A stretch of DNA of 14,714 nucleotides from JBFHER01 sp041584055 (GCA_041584055.1 JBFHER010000075.1:1-14714); one strand, 5' to 3'. Shown: positions 1 to 7,397, counted from the first letter of the stretch. The notes: a model not told the origin generated them from the sequence alone. Translations and numbers: made by a program.

Positions 1-1
1 G

Positions 2-259
2 GGCCTCAGCGCTCATATCCGGGATGTTTTGGTATGCAAGGATCCTGTGACCATTTCGTTGTTGGAAGTTGGGGCATCAATCAGAGAAAGGTATTCCCAA
101 CAGGCAGCAACCTGCGACAACGCTTTTCTATATGAAGCCCTGGCCATCGCTAACGAATGTGATCTCAATTATCGCACAAGTAAAAACAAGCGGCTCCTTG
201 TAGAGTTGATGTTAATCAGGTTGGCCCAGTTGGTCAGCCAAAAAAAAAATAACCAATAA
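2..259 (+). CDS. dnaX: DNA polymerase III subunit gamma/tau, 3' part read in the direct frame (5' end outside window)
   Basis: This is the clamp-loader subunit of the replicative DNA polymerase. The frame is open from the left edge, so the TTG at 29 is an internal codon and not a start. The visible 85 residues begin GLSAHIRDVLVCKDP and match domain III, the oligomerisation domain of DnaX. They include the RD-hydrophobic pair and a LAQL helix near the end. The ATPase domain lies upstream, outside the window. After LAQLVSQ the frame enters a run of ten A residues and stops at TAA 257-259 after KKNNQ. Read directly, the gene therefore gives a short gamma-like protein lacking the polymerase-binding part. 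The rest of a normal Bacteroidota DnaX continues at once in the +1 frame (see 249-899). The family assignment is firm. Whether the split is natural or a sequencing error is open. Confidence 0.85.
   Translation, partial: GLSAHIRDVLVCKDPVTISLLEVGASIRERYSQQAATCDNAFLYEALAIANECDLNYRTSKNKRLLVELMLIRLAQLVSQKKNNQ
240..249 (+). other. dnaX: A10 homopolymer, candidate slippage site within dnaX
   Basis: Ten consecutive A residues follow the C of a CAA codon. With the run as written, translation gives Q-K-K-N-N-Q and stops at 257-259. One extra A gives Q-K-K-K and then TAA (250-252). Loss of one A, or gain of two, gives Q-K-K-I-T-N-N and a frame open to 899. Poly-A runs of this length are known substrates for RNA polymerase slippage, and Thermus thermophilus dnaX makes its two products this way. 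I see no strong hairpin just downstream and no Shine-Dalgarno-like stimulator upstream, which favours transcriptional slippage over programmed ribosomal frameshifting. A miscounted homopolymer remains a real alternative. Confidence 0.6.
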
Positions 260-899
260 TCTCAAAGTTCTACCTAAAATATTCTCCGGAACAACAGAAA
301 AAACAATCCCCGCTCAGTCCCAAAATAAAGCGGTGGCACCTACTCAGTCTGAACATCCGGCGAAAGCCATCTCGGACAAGCCCTTAGCAAAAACCACTCC
401 TTCACCGGCAAAGAAAACAACACAAAACGGATTCAGGAGCTTTAGCATAAAGGCTGCAGCCAATGGTGATTTAACATCAAAAGTAAAGAACAAGGAAAAA
501 ACGGCAGAGGAGGTCAGCACCAATGAACTTCGAAACAAAGTATCTAACAACGATTTGCTTAGTGCATGGCTAGAATACAGCAACATGCACAAAGAAAACA
601 GGGTGTTACTTTCTCAAATAATGGATGAACACAAGCCTGTTTTACAGGAAGACGGAGAAACATATCAAATCATTGTGTTCAATGCGTTTCAGGAACAAAA
701 AATTCAGGAATATGCCCTTGACATTGCAAATCACCTCAGGACCCGTGTACGAAATTCGTTCATCAGAATGAAGATCGAGGTAGATGAGACAAAAGACGAG
801 AAGCAATTTTTTACCTCCACGGACAAACTTAAACTAATGGTCGAAGCCAATCCAAACCTGAATTTACTTCGTAAGGCATTTGATCTGGATTTGGAATAA
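249..899 (+). CDS. dnaX: DNA polymerase III tau-specific C-terminal region in the +1 frame of dnaX
   Basis: This is the tau part of DnaX, which in tau-producing bacteria connects the clamp loader to polymerase alpha and the helicase. The frame is open from 216 and runs about 216 codons past the A-run to TAA 897-899. A low-complexity linker rich in Thr, Pro, Ala and Lys occupies roughly the first 90 codons. A compact C-terminal domain follows, from about NDLLSAWLEYSN to the final LNLLRKAFDLDLE, and it resembles the C-terminal domain of Bacteroidota DnaX. A GTG at 333 could be called as a start, but it sits inside the linker, has no ribosome-binding signal, and the frame is already open well upstream. 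An independent gene is therefore unlikely. The product is probably made as a fusion to the upstream frame by slippage. Confidence 0.8.
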   Translation: MTNNLKVLPKIFSGTTEKTIPAQSQNKAVAPTQSEHPAKAISDKPLAKTTPSPAKKTTQNGFRSFSIKAAANGDLTSKVKNKEKTAEEVSTNELRNKVSNNDLLSAWLEYSNMHKENRVLLSQIMDEHKPVLQEDGETYQIIVFNAFQEQKIQEYALDIANHLRTRVRNSFIRMKIEVDETKDEKQFFTSTDKLKLMVEANPNLNLLRKAFDLDLE

Positions 900-900
900 G

Positions 901-1194
901 CTATTCTTTAGTTTTTCGAATGGATTCAATTTCTTTAAGCAATGCCTGGGTATCAACAACCATGTCGCTTTCCATTTTTTTGAAATACGCTTTAATTTCA
1001 GTTTTAGAATTCTTTTTGGGGAAAGCATTGATCTTCTTTATATAATCTGTTTTAAAATCAATCACCTTGTAAATAACCTCATTAACAGCTTTCTCATCCA
1101 CCTGAGGGAACAATTGCGATGTTAGGAAACATTGGGTGATAATTTCAGATGCTACGAAATTTACATCTTTTTTTAATTCGCTTATTTTAGCCAT
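901..1194 (-). CDS. small helical conserved-type protein, function unknown (97 aa)
   Basis: This is a 97-residue soluble protein, highly charged and predicted almost entirely alpha-helical. It begins MAKISELKKDVNFVASEII and ends in a Lys/Glu-rich helix. There is no signal peptide, membrane segment or recognisable catalytic motif. I recall similar 90-100 residue proteins of unknown function in other Bacteroidota, but I cannot assign a role. The ATG at 1192-1194 is the only sensible start. The gene follows the DHOD-like gene by 19 nt on the same strand, so it is probably the last gene of that operon. Its stop codon is 1 nt from the convergent dnaX stop, and no terminator lies between them. The intact frame and operon position support a real gene. 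Confidence 0.75.
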   Translation of the reverse strand: MAKISELKKDVNFVASEIITQCFLTSQLFPQVDEKAVNEVIYKVIDFKTDYIKKINAFPKKNSKTEIKAYFKKMESDMVVDTQALLKEIESIRKTKE

Positions 1195-1213
1195 GGTATT
1201 CTATTTAAAATGT

Positions 1214-2197
1214 TTAATTATCAAAGTTCCCAAAATGCTTTAAGAATTGAGAACGCATAAAGTATTCTCCGTTTTTAGAATCATTTTTAAGAATATTTTT
1301 TATTTCCTTTAACTCTGTAATTTTATTTTCCTCCATCCAACGCTTAAGAAATGTATTCAGCTCATGAATGAACGCAGGGCCATTTTTGTATATGCCAGTA
1401 ACAACCTGACAGGCTTTTGCGCCTGCCATTAACATTTTTACAAGGATCTCTCCACTGCGAACACCTGTAGATGCATGCAATTTATAATTGCTTTTTTCTG
1501 ACATAAGAAATATCCATCTGAGCGTATCCAGATAACTATTTTCTGCGGATAGGATTTCTCCCGGCTTTAAAGCCTTTGTATAAATATCTATGTCCGGTTT
1601 AAATGGACGATTAAAAAGTGTTACGCCATCGGATAATTCAGCAATACTTTTTATGCTTGCTCCAAGGCCCGTAAAATGTTGTCCAATCTTTACACCAACT
1701 GGTATTCGCACCGCATTTTTTACTGTCTGAATTATCTTAGTATACTCTTTTTCATACTCCAACGACGATTTAGCAATATCAACTGGCAAAGGCAAGATAT
1801 TCAATTCTATGCCATCTGCCCCGGCTTTCTCTATTTCTTTGGCGAAAGGCGTCCATTCTCCCATCGAAATACAATTAATGGATGCAATCACAGGAATGCC
1901 GGCGAGTGACTTGCTCATTCTAATCTGATCTATGTATTCTTTGAGACGATCTTGTTTGATTTGGTAATCAAAATAATCCAGAAACTCATAATCTTCATCA
2001 AAACGACCTCTGTTTTTCATAAGAAGTTCATGTTCAATAAGGATTTCTTCTTCAAAAATTGATTTAAGAATTAGCGCTCCAGCACCTGCTTTTTTCATTT
2101 CCAGTATGGTCTCCGGCTTGGAAGAAAGACCTGAACTTCCCACAACAACCGGACTTGAAATGGGAATGCCGTAAATTGTAGTATTTAGTTTTATCAT
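1214..2197 (-). CDS. dihydroorotate dehydrogenase-like FMN protein, probably not a true DHODH
   Basis: This 327-residue TIM-barrel flavoprotein belongs to the DHOD-like group. Family features visible are the N-terminal GSSGL turn (20-24), a lysine in ALILKS (K45) that matches the FMN/substrate-site lysine of class 1 enzymes, N108, ELN (131-133), VKIG with K170, FNRP (195-198), and the phosphate-binding STG (243-245) followed by MAGAKACQVVTG. In class 1A DHODH the strand reads ELN-x-S-C-P-N with a catalytic Cys; here it reads ELNILPLP, and there is no Cys or Ser base at that place. I recall that this DHOD-like subgroup is described as keeping the FMN site while lacking some catalytic residues. 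It should not be named pyrD. It starts 17 nt after the anti-sigma-like gene. Its substrate is unknown. Confidence 0.85.
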   Translation of the reverse strand: MIKLNTTIYGIPISSPVVVGSSGLSSKPETILEMKKAGAGALILKSIFEEEILIEHELLMKNRGRFDEDYEFLDYFDYQIKQDRLKEYIDQIRMSKSLAGIPVIASINCISMGEWTPFAKEIEKAGADGIELNILPLPVDIAKSSLEYEKEYTKIIQTVKNAVRIPVGVKIGQHFTGLGASIKSIAELSDGVTLFNRPFKPDIDIYTKALKPGEILSAENSYLDTLRWIFLMSEKSNYKLHASTGVRSGEILVKMLMAGAKACQVVTGIYKNGPAFIHELNTFLKRWMEENKITELKEIKNILKNDSKNGEYFMRSQFLKHFGNFDN

Positions 2198-2214
2198 GTT
2201 CTTAAATTCAAAAA

Positions 2215-3249
2215 TTACTCTATGACTAATTTGAAGCTTGCAGAATCCTCCGTTTTTTTGCCTTTTTCACTTGCCGGCGTCCAGGCAGGTGCTTCTAAAA
2301 CAATGCTCTGCAATCTTTTGTTTGTTCTTCTGTTACTTCCTTCCCGTATAACAACATCTTTTGCTACACCTTGTGCATCCACCGATAGCGAAACAACGAA
2401 GGTGCCTTTTGCATTTTTTGAATAATTTAATAATTGAGATTTCAAATATGCAACATAACCTTCCATCCCTCCGGGAGGACGTGCCGGAGTCCTTGATAAA
2501 ATATCTCTTTCATTTTTCAAAGACACTTTTGCCGATGCATTGTCTTTTTCTTCAGAAGTATTCGCTTTCGATCCCTCCTCCGTCTCCAGGATTGTTGTAT
2601 TTAGTATGGGGTTTATTTCAACACTTTGTTCTGTGAAAGAAACAATTCTATCCTCGTCCAGCTTTTGTTTTTCCAAATTGTCCATCACCTCCTTTGCGCT
2701 GGTATCTGCCCTGGGCCGTTTTAACGTTTGTGACGTCCTTTCCTGTGTCCCATTCGAAACATTCAAGGCTGGTTTAAGTTGATTTTCAGCATTTTCGTTA
2801 TCTGAATTATCATTTATTATAGCGTGACTTTCCTTTTTTACAATGCTTTTTTGTTCTGACGTTTCCATTTCAATGTCCTCAGGCAACTCAGACGACCGAC
2901 CAGTGGTTCGCATCAACAAGAGGATTGACAAAGGTATAAGCACAATCAAAACAGCGATTCCTGCGATTAATTTCGGGTGCATAGAAAAGCGGGCCGATGT
3001 CGGAGATTTTAGTGTGTTTCCTGTTTTACGTTGTATTTTGATGTGCAGTTCATTCAAATCATTCTCCATTGAAGCCGGCGCATGATCATAAAATCCATCA
3101 ATGGCTTCCTGTTCAAAAGGCTCATTCTGTGTTCTCCGTTCAAGATTATACATTTCTTTATCCGACAGCTCTCCACCCAAATATATTTTGATGGTTTGCC
3201 AGGATAAAGGACCTGTATTGCTTGTATTTTGCCTTTTCTTAGCCATCAT
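2215..3249 (-). CDS. single-pass membrane protein with TonB-like C-terminal domain, probable anti-sigma factor
   Basis: This 344-residue protein has an N-terminal soluble part (about 1-92), one membrane helix (about 93-114, rich in Ile, Leu and Val, followed by Arg), a long acidic and Ser/Thr-rich stretch (about 120-250), and a C-terminal TonB-like domain (about 257-344). The last is marked by PPGGMEGYVAYL, the FVVSLSVDAQG strand and APAWTPA. Topology should place the N-terminus in the cytoplasm and the TonB-like domain in the periplasm. The gene overlaps the upstream ECF sigma factor gene by 11 nt (3239-3249), which implies coupled translation. That context makes an anti-sigma role likely, with the N-terminal region holding the sigma factor. 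The classical HxxxCxxC zinc anti-sigma motif is absent. Two adjacent ATG codons (3247 and 3244) could start it. The role is inferred from context and architecture. Confidence 0.75.
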   Translation of the reverse strand: MMAKKRQNTSNTGPLSWQTIKIYLGGELSDKEMYNLERRTQNEPFEQEAIDGFYDHAPASMENDLNELHIKIQRKTGNTLKSPTSARFSMHPKLIAGIAVLIVLIPLSILLLMRTTGRSSELPEDIEMETSEQKSIVKKESHAIINDNSDNENAENQLKPALNVSNGTQERTSQTLKRPRADTSAKEVMDNLEKQKLDEDRIVSFTEQSVEINPILNTTILETEEGSKANTSEEKDNASAKVSLKNERDILSRTPARPPGGMEGYVAYLKSQLLNYSKNAKGTFVVSLSVDAQGVAKDVVIREGSNRRTNKRLQSIVLEAPAWTPASEKGKKTEDSASFKLVIE

Positions 3250-3820
3250 TTTGTGTAAGGCAAATTTTTAAATTTCTTTTTCCATTCCGGAGTATGCTTT
3301 TCACGGTCTTAACATCAGAAGACATTATTTCAGCAATTTCCCGATAGCACTTCTCCTGATAATAGAACAGAATTATGCATTCCTTTTGAGACGCATTCAG
3401 GTTCTCTAAACAGATTTTCAATCTGTCAACTGCACTGTCCTCCAAAGAATCTCTGTACTTCGGATGAAAAAGCGCCTCTAACTCCATGAAGCTATCAGAA
3501 ATAAGCTCCTCAAGTCCGTCCAGAAATTGCACCTTTTTTTGTCTTATTTTAGTCAGACAGTGATTTTTTGTTACGACGTATAACCATGTTTTGAAGTTTG
3601 TAATTTCCTCTTCAGGGATTTGGACTAACAGCTTTTCGAAGATTTCCACTACGGCATCCTGACTTTGCTCCCTGCTTTCAAGGTACTTCATACAAACACC
3701 ATAAACCAGATGTATATATCTTTCATAAAGCTGACCAATACAATGTGAACTGCCACTATCATTATACTGCTTGAGCAGAAGGCGGTCGGTTTTTGATATG
3801 TTTTCACTTTCTGATAACAT
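3239..3820 (-). CDS. RNA polymerase sigma factor, ECF subfamily (sigma-70 family)
   Basis: This 193-residue protein has the two-domain layout of ECF sigma factors. Region 2 (about 25-97) includes LYERYIHLVYGVC, then SQDAVVEIFEKLL (the usual A-E/D-D-x-x-Q-E-x-F position) and FKTWLYVVTKNHCL. Region 4 (about 132-190) contains LNASQKECIILFYYQE and a helix-turn-helix running CYREIAEIMSSDVKTVKSIL. It would direct RNA polymerase to a small regulon. The length is typical. It is the first gene of a minus-strand cluster with the TonB-domain membrane protein, the DHOD-like protein and a small helical protein. About 230 nt of noncoding DNA lie upstream, where autoregulation could act. The class is clear, but the regulon and inducing signal are unknown. 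Confidence 0.92.
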   Translation of the reverse strand: MLSESENISKTDRLLLKQYNDSGSSHCIGQLYERYIHLVYGVCMKYLESREQSQDAVVEIFEKLLVQIPEEEITNFKTWLYVVTKNHCLTKIRQKKVQFLDGLEELISDSFMELEALFHPKYRDSLEDSAVDRLKICLENLNASQKECIILFYYQEKCYREIAEIMSSDVKTVKSILRNGKRNLKICLTQNDG

Positions 3821-3920
3821 ACTGGTTTTAAATATTGTATTCCGCTGGGTTTCTGTAAAAATATAAAATTTTTGCTGAATTCATAGGAGGATGAAGCGCT
3901 AATAGCAAATCAAATAAAAA

Positions 3921-3936
3921 TCATTTGTGCAAATGA
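3921..3936. repeat. short palindrome upstream of the sigma factor gene
   Basis: TCATTTG-TG-CAAATGA is a perfect inverted repeat with 7-bp arms and a 2-bp centre. It lies about 100 nt upstream of the sigma factor start. An outer pair, ATAGC (3902-3906) and GCTAT (3938-3942), also flanks it. The size and symmetry would suit a dimeric regulator, but AT-rich DNA produces such palindromes by chance. The rest of 3821-4052 has no convincing gene, RNA or promoter. Confidence 0.3.
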
Positions 3937-4052
3937 AGCTATGTTGCCGGGAAAAGCCGAAGTATTCTGCATCTTAAAAAAAGCATTTGCGACAGCCAGA
4001 GCACATCCCTTTCTTTGTTTGGCATCATTTAGAGAGCATATAAAAAGACTGC

Positions 4053-4083
4053 AAAAAAAACGCGGCACTCAATTGCCGCGTTT
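4053..4083 (-). terminator. intrinsic terminator of the DUF349 gene
   Basis: On the minus strand this reads AAACGCGGCA, a 6-nt loop ATTGAG, TGCCGCGTTT, then continues as U. The stem has 10 perfect pairs with a GC-rich core, and the T tract totals 8 (plus-strand A residues at 4053-4060). It begins 6 nt after the end of the DUF349 stop codon. The plus-strand side has only three T residues after the stem, so it acts mainly on minus-strand transcription. Confidence 0.9.
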
Positions 4084-4089
4084 ACCTTT

Positions 4090-6210
4090 CTATATTTTAT
4101 CCAGAAGATTTATTTTCTGTTCAATAACCTTTGCCCTTTCCTTGGCTTCAACAATCTTTCGTTCAAAATCCTTCAATAAGGATTCTGACTTCGAACTATT
4201 TGAAAAGAAACCTATGTTGTTTTCAAGTGTTGCAATTTCACTTTCGAGTTTCTTTAATTTATTAAACAGACGTTGACGTTCTGTTGAAACCTTATCATAG
4301 GAGTTGGGAGCTTGTTGCATGTCATCTATCTTCGACTTAAACCTTTCCACCTCCTTATGCATATCGTCCATGTTCAGATTGTCGTAATGCGCATTTAATG
4401 CATTTCTGAATTCATTATAAATCGCATCTTTCTCTTTAAAGGGGACATGCCCGATCTCATTCCATTCCTGCTTAAACGTTTCGAACTGCGCTAAGGCTTC
4501 TTTATCATCTTTTCCGACCTTAAAGGCTTTGACCTTGGCGATTATTTCTTTTTTCTTCGCTAGATTTTCTTCATAAACAGAATCTATATTTTTGAAATAA
4601 GCAGATTTTCTGTTAAAGAAGTCATCACAAGCTCCCCTAAAGCGTTTCCATATTGCATCAGAATGCTTTCGGGGAACAGGTCCAACCTGTTTCCATTCTT
4701 TTTGGATGCGAATCAAGGTATCAGAATCTTTTTTCCAGTTTGTACTGCCTCTTAAGGACTCTGCCAGTTCAACCAATTTTAGTTTCTGCTCATAATTCTG
4801 ATCCTGAATATCCTTGTAGTGTTGGTAATAATCGCGCTTTTTATTAAAAAAGACATCACAGCCGGCACGAAAACGTTCATAGATCTTTGTATTGTACTTC
4901 TTAGGGGCAAAACCAATTGTACGCCATTCCTTTTGGATGGAAAGAATCTCATCAGATTTCTGATTCCAGACTTTGGGTTTATCATAGCTTCCTTCAGCGA
5001 TCGCCTCGACCTTTTCACAAAGTGCAGTTTTTTTATCTAAATTCTCTTTCTGACCTTTCTTTATTTCCTCGTAATGATCCTGATGTTTTCTATTAATCTG
5101 AGCTGTCGCCTCTTTAAATCGCTCCCAAAGAGGTTCCTTTTCATCCTTATGCACCGGCCCCACTTCACGCCACTCATTGTGCAGTTCCTGAAGCTCTGCA
5201 AAAGCATCCAGAACATTTTCAAGTTCATTCAGACCTTCTGCGCGTTCACACAACTTCAGCTTTGCTTCAGAATTCTTTTTTAAATCGAGGTCTCGTAAAT
5301 CTTTATTTATTTTTATGTAATCGTAGAATCGTTCAACATGATGGTGATAGGTTTCATATAAACCCTTCACATTCGCCTGTGGCACCGGTCCGGAATTCCG
5401 CCATCTATCCTGCAAATCCCGAAAAACTTTAAACGTCTGATTCAAAGACTCTTCTCCTTGTTCCAGAGATTTTATTTCCTCAATAATCTCATATTTTAAT
5501 GCCAGGTTCGCTGTCTTTTGCTCTTCCATCTTTCTATGAGCAGCAAGGCGCTGTTCACGATAAGCATTCAGCATATCTTTTAATAAAGATTCCTGAGGAT
5601 CGGGGGCAACCCGAAAGTCCTTTTCATCACCGCCATCCTGTAGAAAACGATCCCGAATTTCCTGTACCTCTTTTTTATGCTGTTTGTAGAAGCTATTTTT
5701 AATGGCCTCTACTTCATCGCGCAATTCGGAAGAACTAATATCTATGTTTTGAAGGAAATAATTCAAACGACGTACCAATCCACTTTTATCCAATTGATCG
5801 TGATCAATTGCATCGATCTCAACTGCTGGCACTTTAACTTCTTCTGCAGCATTGCTATCCGTGTGTGACTCGGATTTTTTTTCTGTAACAGCCGACTCCA
5901 TATCAGCCCCGGAATCACTCTTGGTTAACGTTGGAGCAACTTCTTCATCAGCATCATCTTTCACCTCACTTTCAGACTTAACTTCCTCAGGAAGCGCTGC
6001 ATCAACTGTGGCAGTCTGATCAAGTTCTGGTTTAATTACATCATCCTGAAGATCAGTCTCATCAGCAGAAACAGCAGCCGCGGCTTCATCCGTAGGTTTT
6101 TCAACAGGTTCAGACGCTACATCTGTTTTTTCTTTCGTTTCTTCAACGAAGGCATCTTTCTTTTCGGGCTGGTCATCGTTCAACCCGGGTTTAAGCTCAT
6201 TGTTTTCCAT
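4090..6210 (-). CDS. DUF349 repeat protein, coiled-coil
   Basis: This is a large cytoplasmic protein of unknown function built from DUF349 units. From the chosen start it has 706 residues. Positions below count from an in-frame ATG seven codons upstream (6231). Residues 8-140 are an acidic, Ser/Thr/Ala-rich disordered tail. After about 145 comes a helical region, then five DUF349 units, each marked by a Trp-x-x-x-Gly turn: W277, W354, W436, W513 and W590. Intervals are 77, 82, 77 and 77 residues. Residues 648-710 form a C-terminal coiled coil. I prefer the ATG at 6208-6210 (MENNELKPG) because the preceding MFQKLFT is short and out of character with the acidic tail. There is no signal peptide or membrane helix. 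The gene stands alone, with its own terminator. The family is common in Bacteroidota. The role is not established from sequence. Confidence 0.88.
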   Translation of the reverse strand: MENNELKPGLNDDQPEKKDAFVEETKEKTDVASEPVEKPTDEAAAAVSADETDLQDDVIKPELDQTATVDAALPEEVKSESEVKDDADEEVAPTLTKSDSGADMESAVTEKKSESHTDSNAAEEVKVPAVEIDAIDHDQLDKSGLVRRLNYFLQNIDISSSELRDEVEAIKNSFYKQHKKEVQEIRDRFLQDGGDEKDFRVAPDPQESLLKDMLNAYREQRLAAHRKMEEQKTANLALKYEIIEEIKSLEQGEESLNQTFKVFRDLQDRWRNSGPVPQANVKGLYETYHHHVERFYDYIKINKDLRDLDLKKNSEAKLKLCERAEGLNELENVLDAFAELQELHNEWREVGPVHKDEKEPLWERFKEATAQINRKHQDHYEEIKKGQKENLDKKTALCEKVEAIAEGSYDKPKVWNQKSDEILSIQKEWRTIGFAPKKYNTKIYERFRAGCDVFFNKKRDYYQHYKDIQDQNYEQKLKLVELAESLRGSTNWKKDSDTLIRIQKEWKQVGPVPRKHSDAIWKRFRGACDDFFNRKSAYFKNIDSVYEENLAKKKEIIAKVKAFKVGKDDKEALAQFETFKQEWNEIGHVPFKEKDAIYNEFRNALNAHYDNLNMDDMHKEVERFKSKIDDMQQAPNSYDKVSTERQRLFNKLKKLESEIATLENNIGFFSNSSKSESLLKDFERKIVEAKERAKVIEQKINLLDKI

Positions 6211-6246
6211 GGTAAACAATTTTTGGAACAATTCATATTACTCATA

Positions 6247-6278
6247 CAAATTAACTAAAAATATCTATACTCTGCCAA
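6247..6278 (-). promoter_or_regulatory. possible promoter for the DUF349 gene
   Basis: On the minus strand TTAATTTG (6247-6254) matches the Bacteroidota -7 box TAnnTTTG at all but one base, and a TTG (6276-6278) lies 21 nt upstream as a possible -33 box. The site is 36 nt upstream of the preferred start at 6210. One mismatch in AT-rich DNA makes this tentative. The rest of the 6232-6471 gap shows no RNA, terminator or gene that I can support. Confidence 0.3.
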
Positions 6279-6471
6279 AAAATTGAACTTTGCTGAAAGT
6301 GTTATTCTTAAAAAGGTAATTTTGAAAAGTAAAAAACAAAAAGCATACATAACGAACACACAACAAAACCTAAACTAAAGCACTATATTTAAGCAACTTA
6401 CCCTTAAACATCAACCACTCTAATCCGGAATAACTCTATACTGATACAAAAAGAATAAAAAGCCAGGCATG

Positions 6472-7353
6472 TTATTTAAAAGCTTCCCAACGCTCCTTCA
6501 GGCGAGCCAGCGTATTTTCTGTAGCTGGAACAAGCGGTAATCTGAGATTATTTTCCAAAAGTCCCATGTAAGTCATAAGCCCTTTGATTCCAGCAGGATT
6601 TCCATCAAGAAATAAGAGGTCAAAGAAACCCAAAAGTGTATCATGAATTTTTTTAGCATTCACGAAGGAACCTTTCAGTGCTGAGTGAATCAGTTCGCTC
6701 ATTTCAACCGGGAATGCATTCCCAATCACAGATATGAGTCCGTCTCCACCAAGGGATATAAGCGGAATTGCCAGTGCATCATCCCCGGAAACAACTAAAA
6801 AATCGTCCGGTGACGTTTTGATAATATGTTCCATTTGATCTAAATTACCGGAGGCCTCTTTTATTCCAAAAATGGCATCAAATTCCTTTGCCAGTCGCAC
6901 GGTTGTTTGAGCTTCCATATTCACGCCTGTACGCCCCGGAATATTATAAAGCATTACAGGTATTTTAGTTGCTTTGGCGATAGCGGCAAAATGCTGATAT
7001 TGTCCTTCCTGTGTAGGACGATTGTAATATGGCTGTACGGATAAAATTGCATCGACTTTAGAGGAATCTACCGCTTTTATCTTTTCCACAACAGATCGCG
7101 TACAATTCCCTCCTACTCCTAACATTATTGGGAGTTTCTTATTGTTTACTGAAACAATAACATCCAGCACCTCACCCGATTCCTCATCGGTAAGGGTAGG
7201 AGTTTCTGCTGTTGTTCCCAATACAACAAGGTAGTCCGCACCCTTTGAAATATGTTTGGTCACTTCTTTTAATGCATCAAAATCAACTGCACCATTCTCC
7301 TTAAAAGGTGTAACCATTGCAACCCCTAATCCTCTAAACCTGGAATTATCCAT
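6472..7353 (-). CDS. dapA: 4-hydroxy-tetrahydrodipicolinate synthase
   Basis: The enzyme condenses pyruvate with aspartate semialdehyde, the first committed step to diaminopimelate and lysine. The 293-residue length is normal. Class I aldolase residues are in place: GTT with Thr47 and Thr48 (E. coli T44/T45), Tyr110 in QPYYNRP (E. coli Y107), Tyr136 in LYNIPGRTG with Arg141 (Y133/R138), and the Schiff-base Lys165 in GIKEASGN (K161). The conserved GGDG turn (202-205) is also present. It should act as a cytoplasmic tetramer. The gene lies 44 nt after the 181-residue protein gene on the same strand and is the last gene of the ligA cluster. No clear terminator follows. The assignment is secure. 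Confidence 0.97.
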   Translation of the reverse strand: MDNSRFRGLGVAMVTPFKENGAVDFDALKEVTKHISKGADYLVVLGTTAETPTLTDEESGEVLDVIVSVNNKKLPIMLGVGGNCTRSVVEKIKAVDSSKVDAILSVQPYYNRPTQEGQYQHFAAIAKATKIPVMLYNIPGRTGVNMEAQTTVRLAKEFDAIFGIKEASGNLDQMEHIIKTSPDDFLVVSGDDALAIPLISLGGDGLISVIGNAFPVEMSELIHSALKGSFVNAKKIHDTLLGFFDLLFLDGNPAGIKGLMTYMGLLENNLRLPLVPATENTLARLKERWEAFK

Positions 7354-7397
7354 TTATTTTGTCCTTTTTGCTTTTTAAATCCTCTGAATGCATAAAT

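Noticed and set aside
333..899. Independent gene starting at GTG 333
   Set aside because: The frame is open from 216, the GTG lies in a low-complexity linker without a ribosome-binding signal, and the product matches the DnaX C-terminal region.
3941..4276. Plus-strand reading frame of 111 codons
   Set aside because: It runs across the DUF349 terminator and into that gene's 3' end on the opposite strand, and has no recognisable motif or promoter.
6380..6471. Terminator after dapA
   Set aside because: The GCCTGGC sequence followed by T residues is too short to form a real hairpin with a loop.
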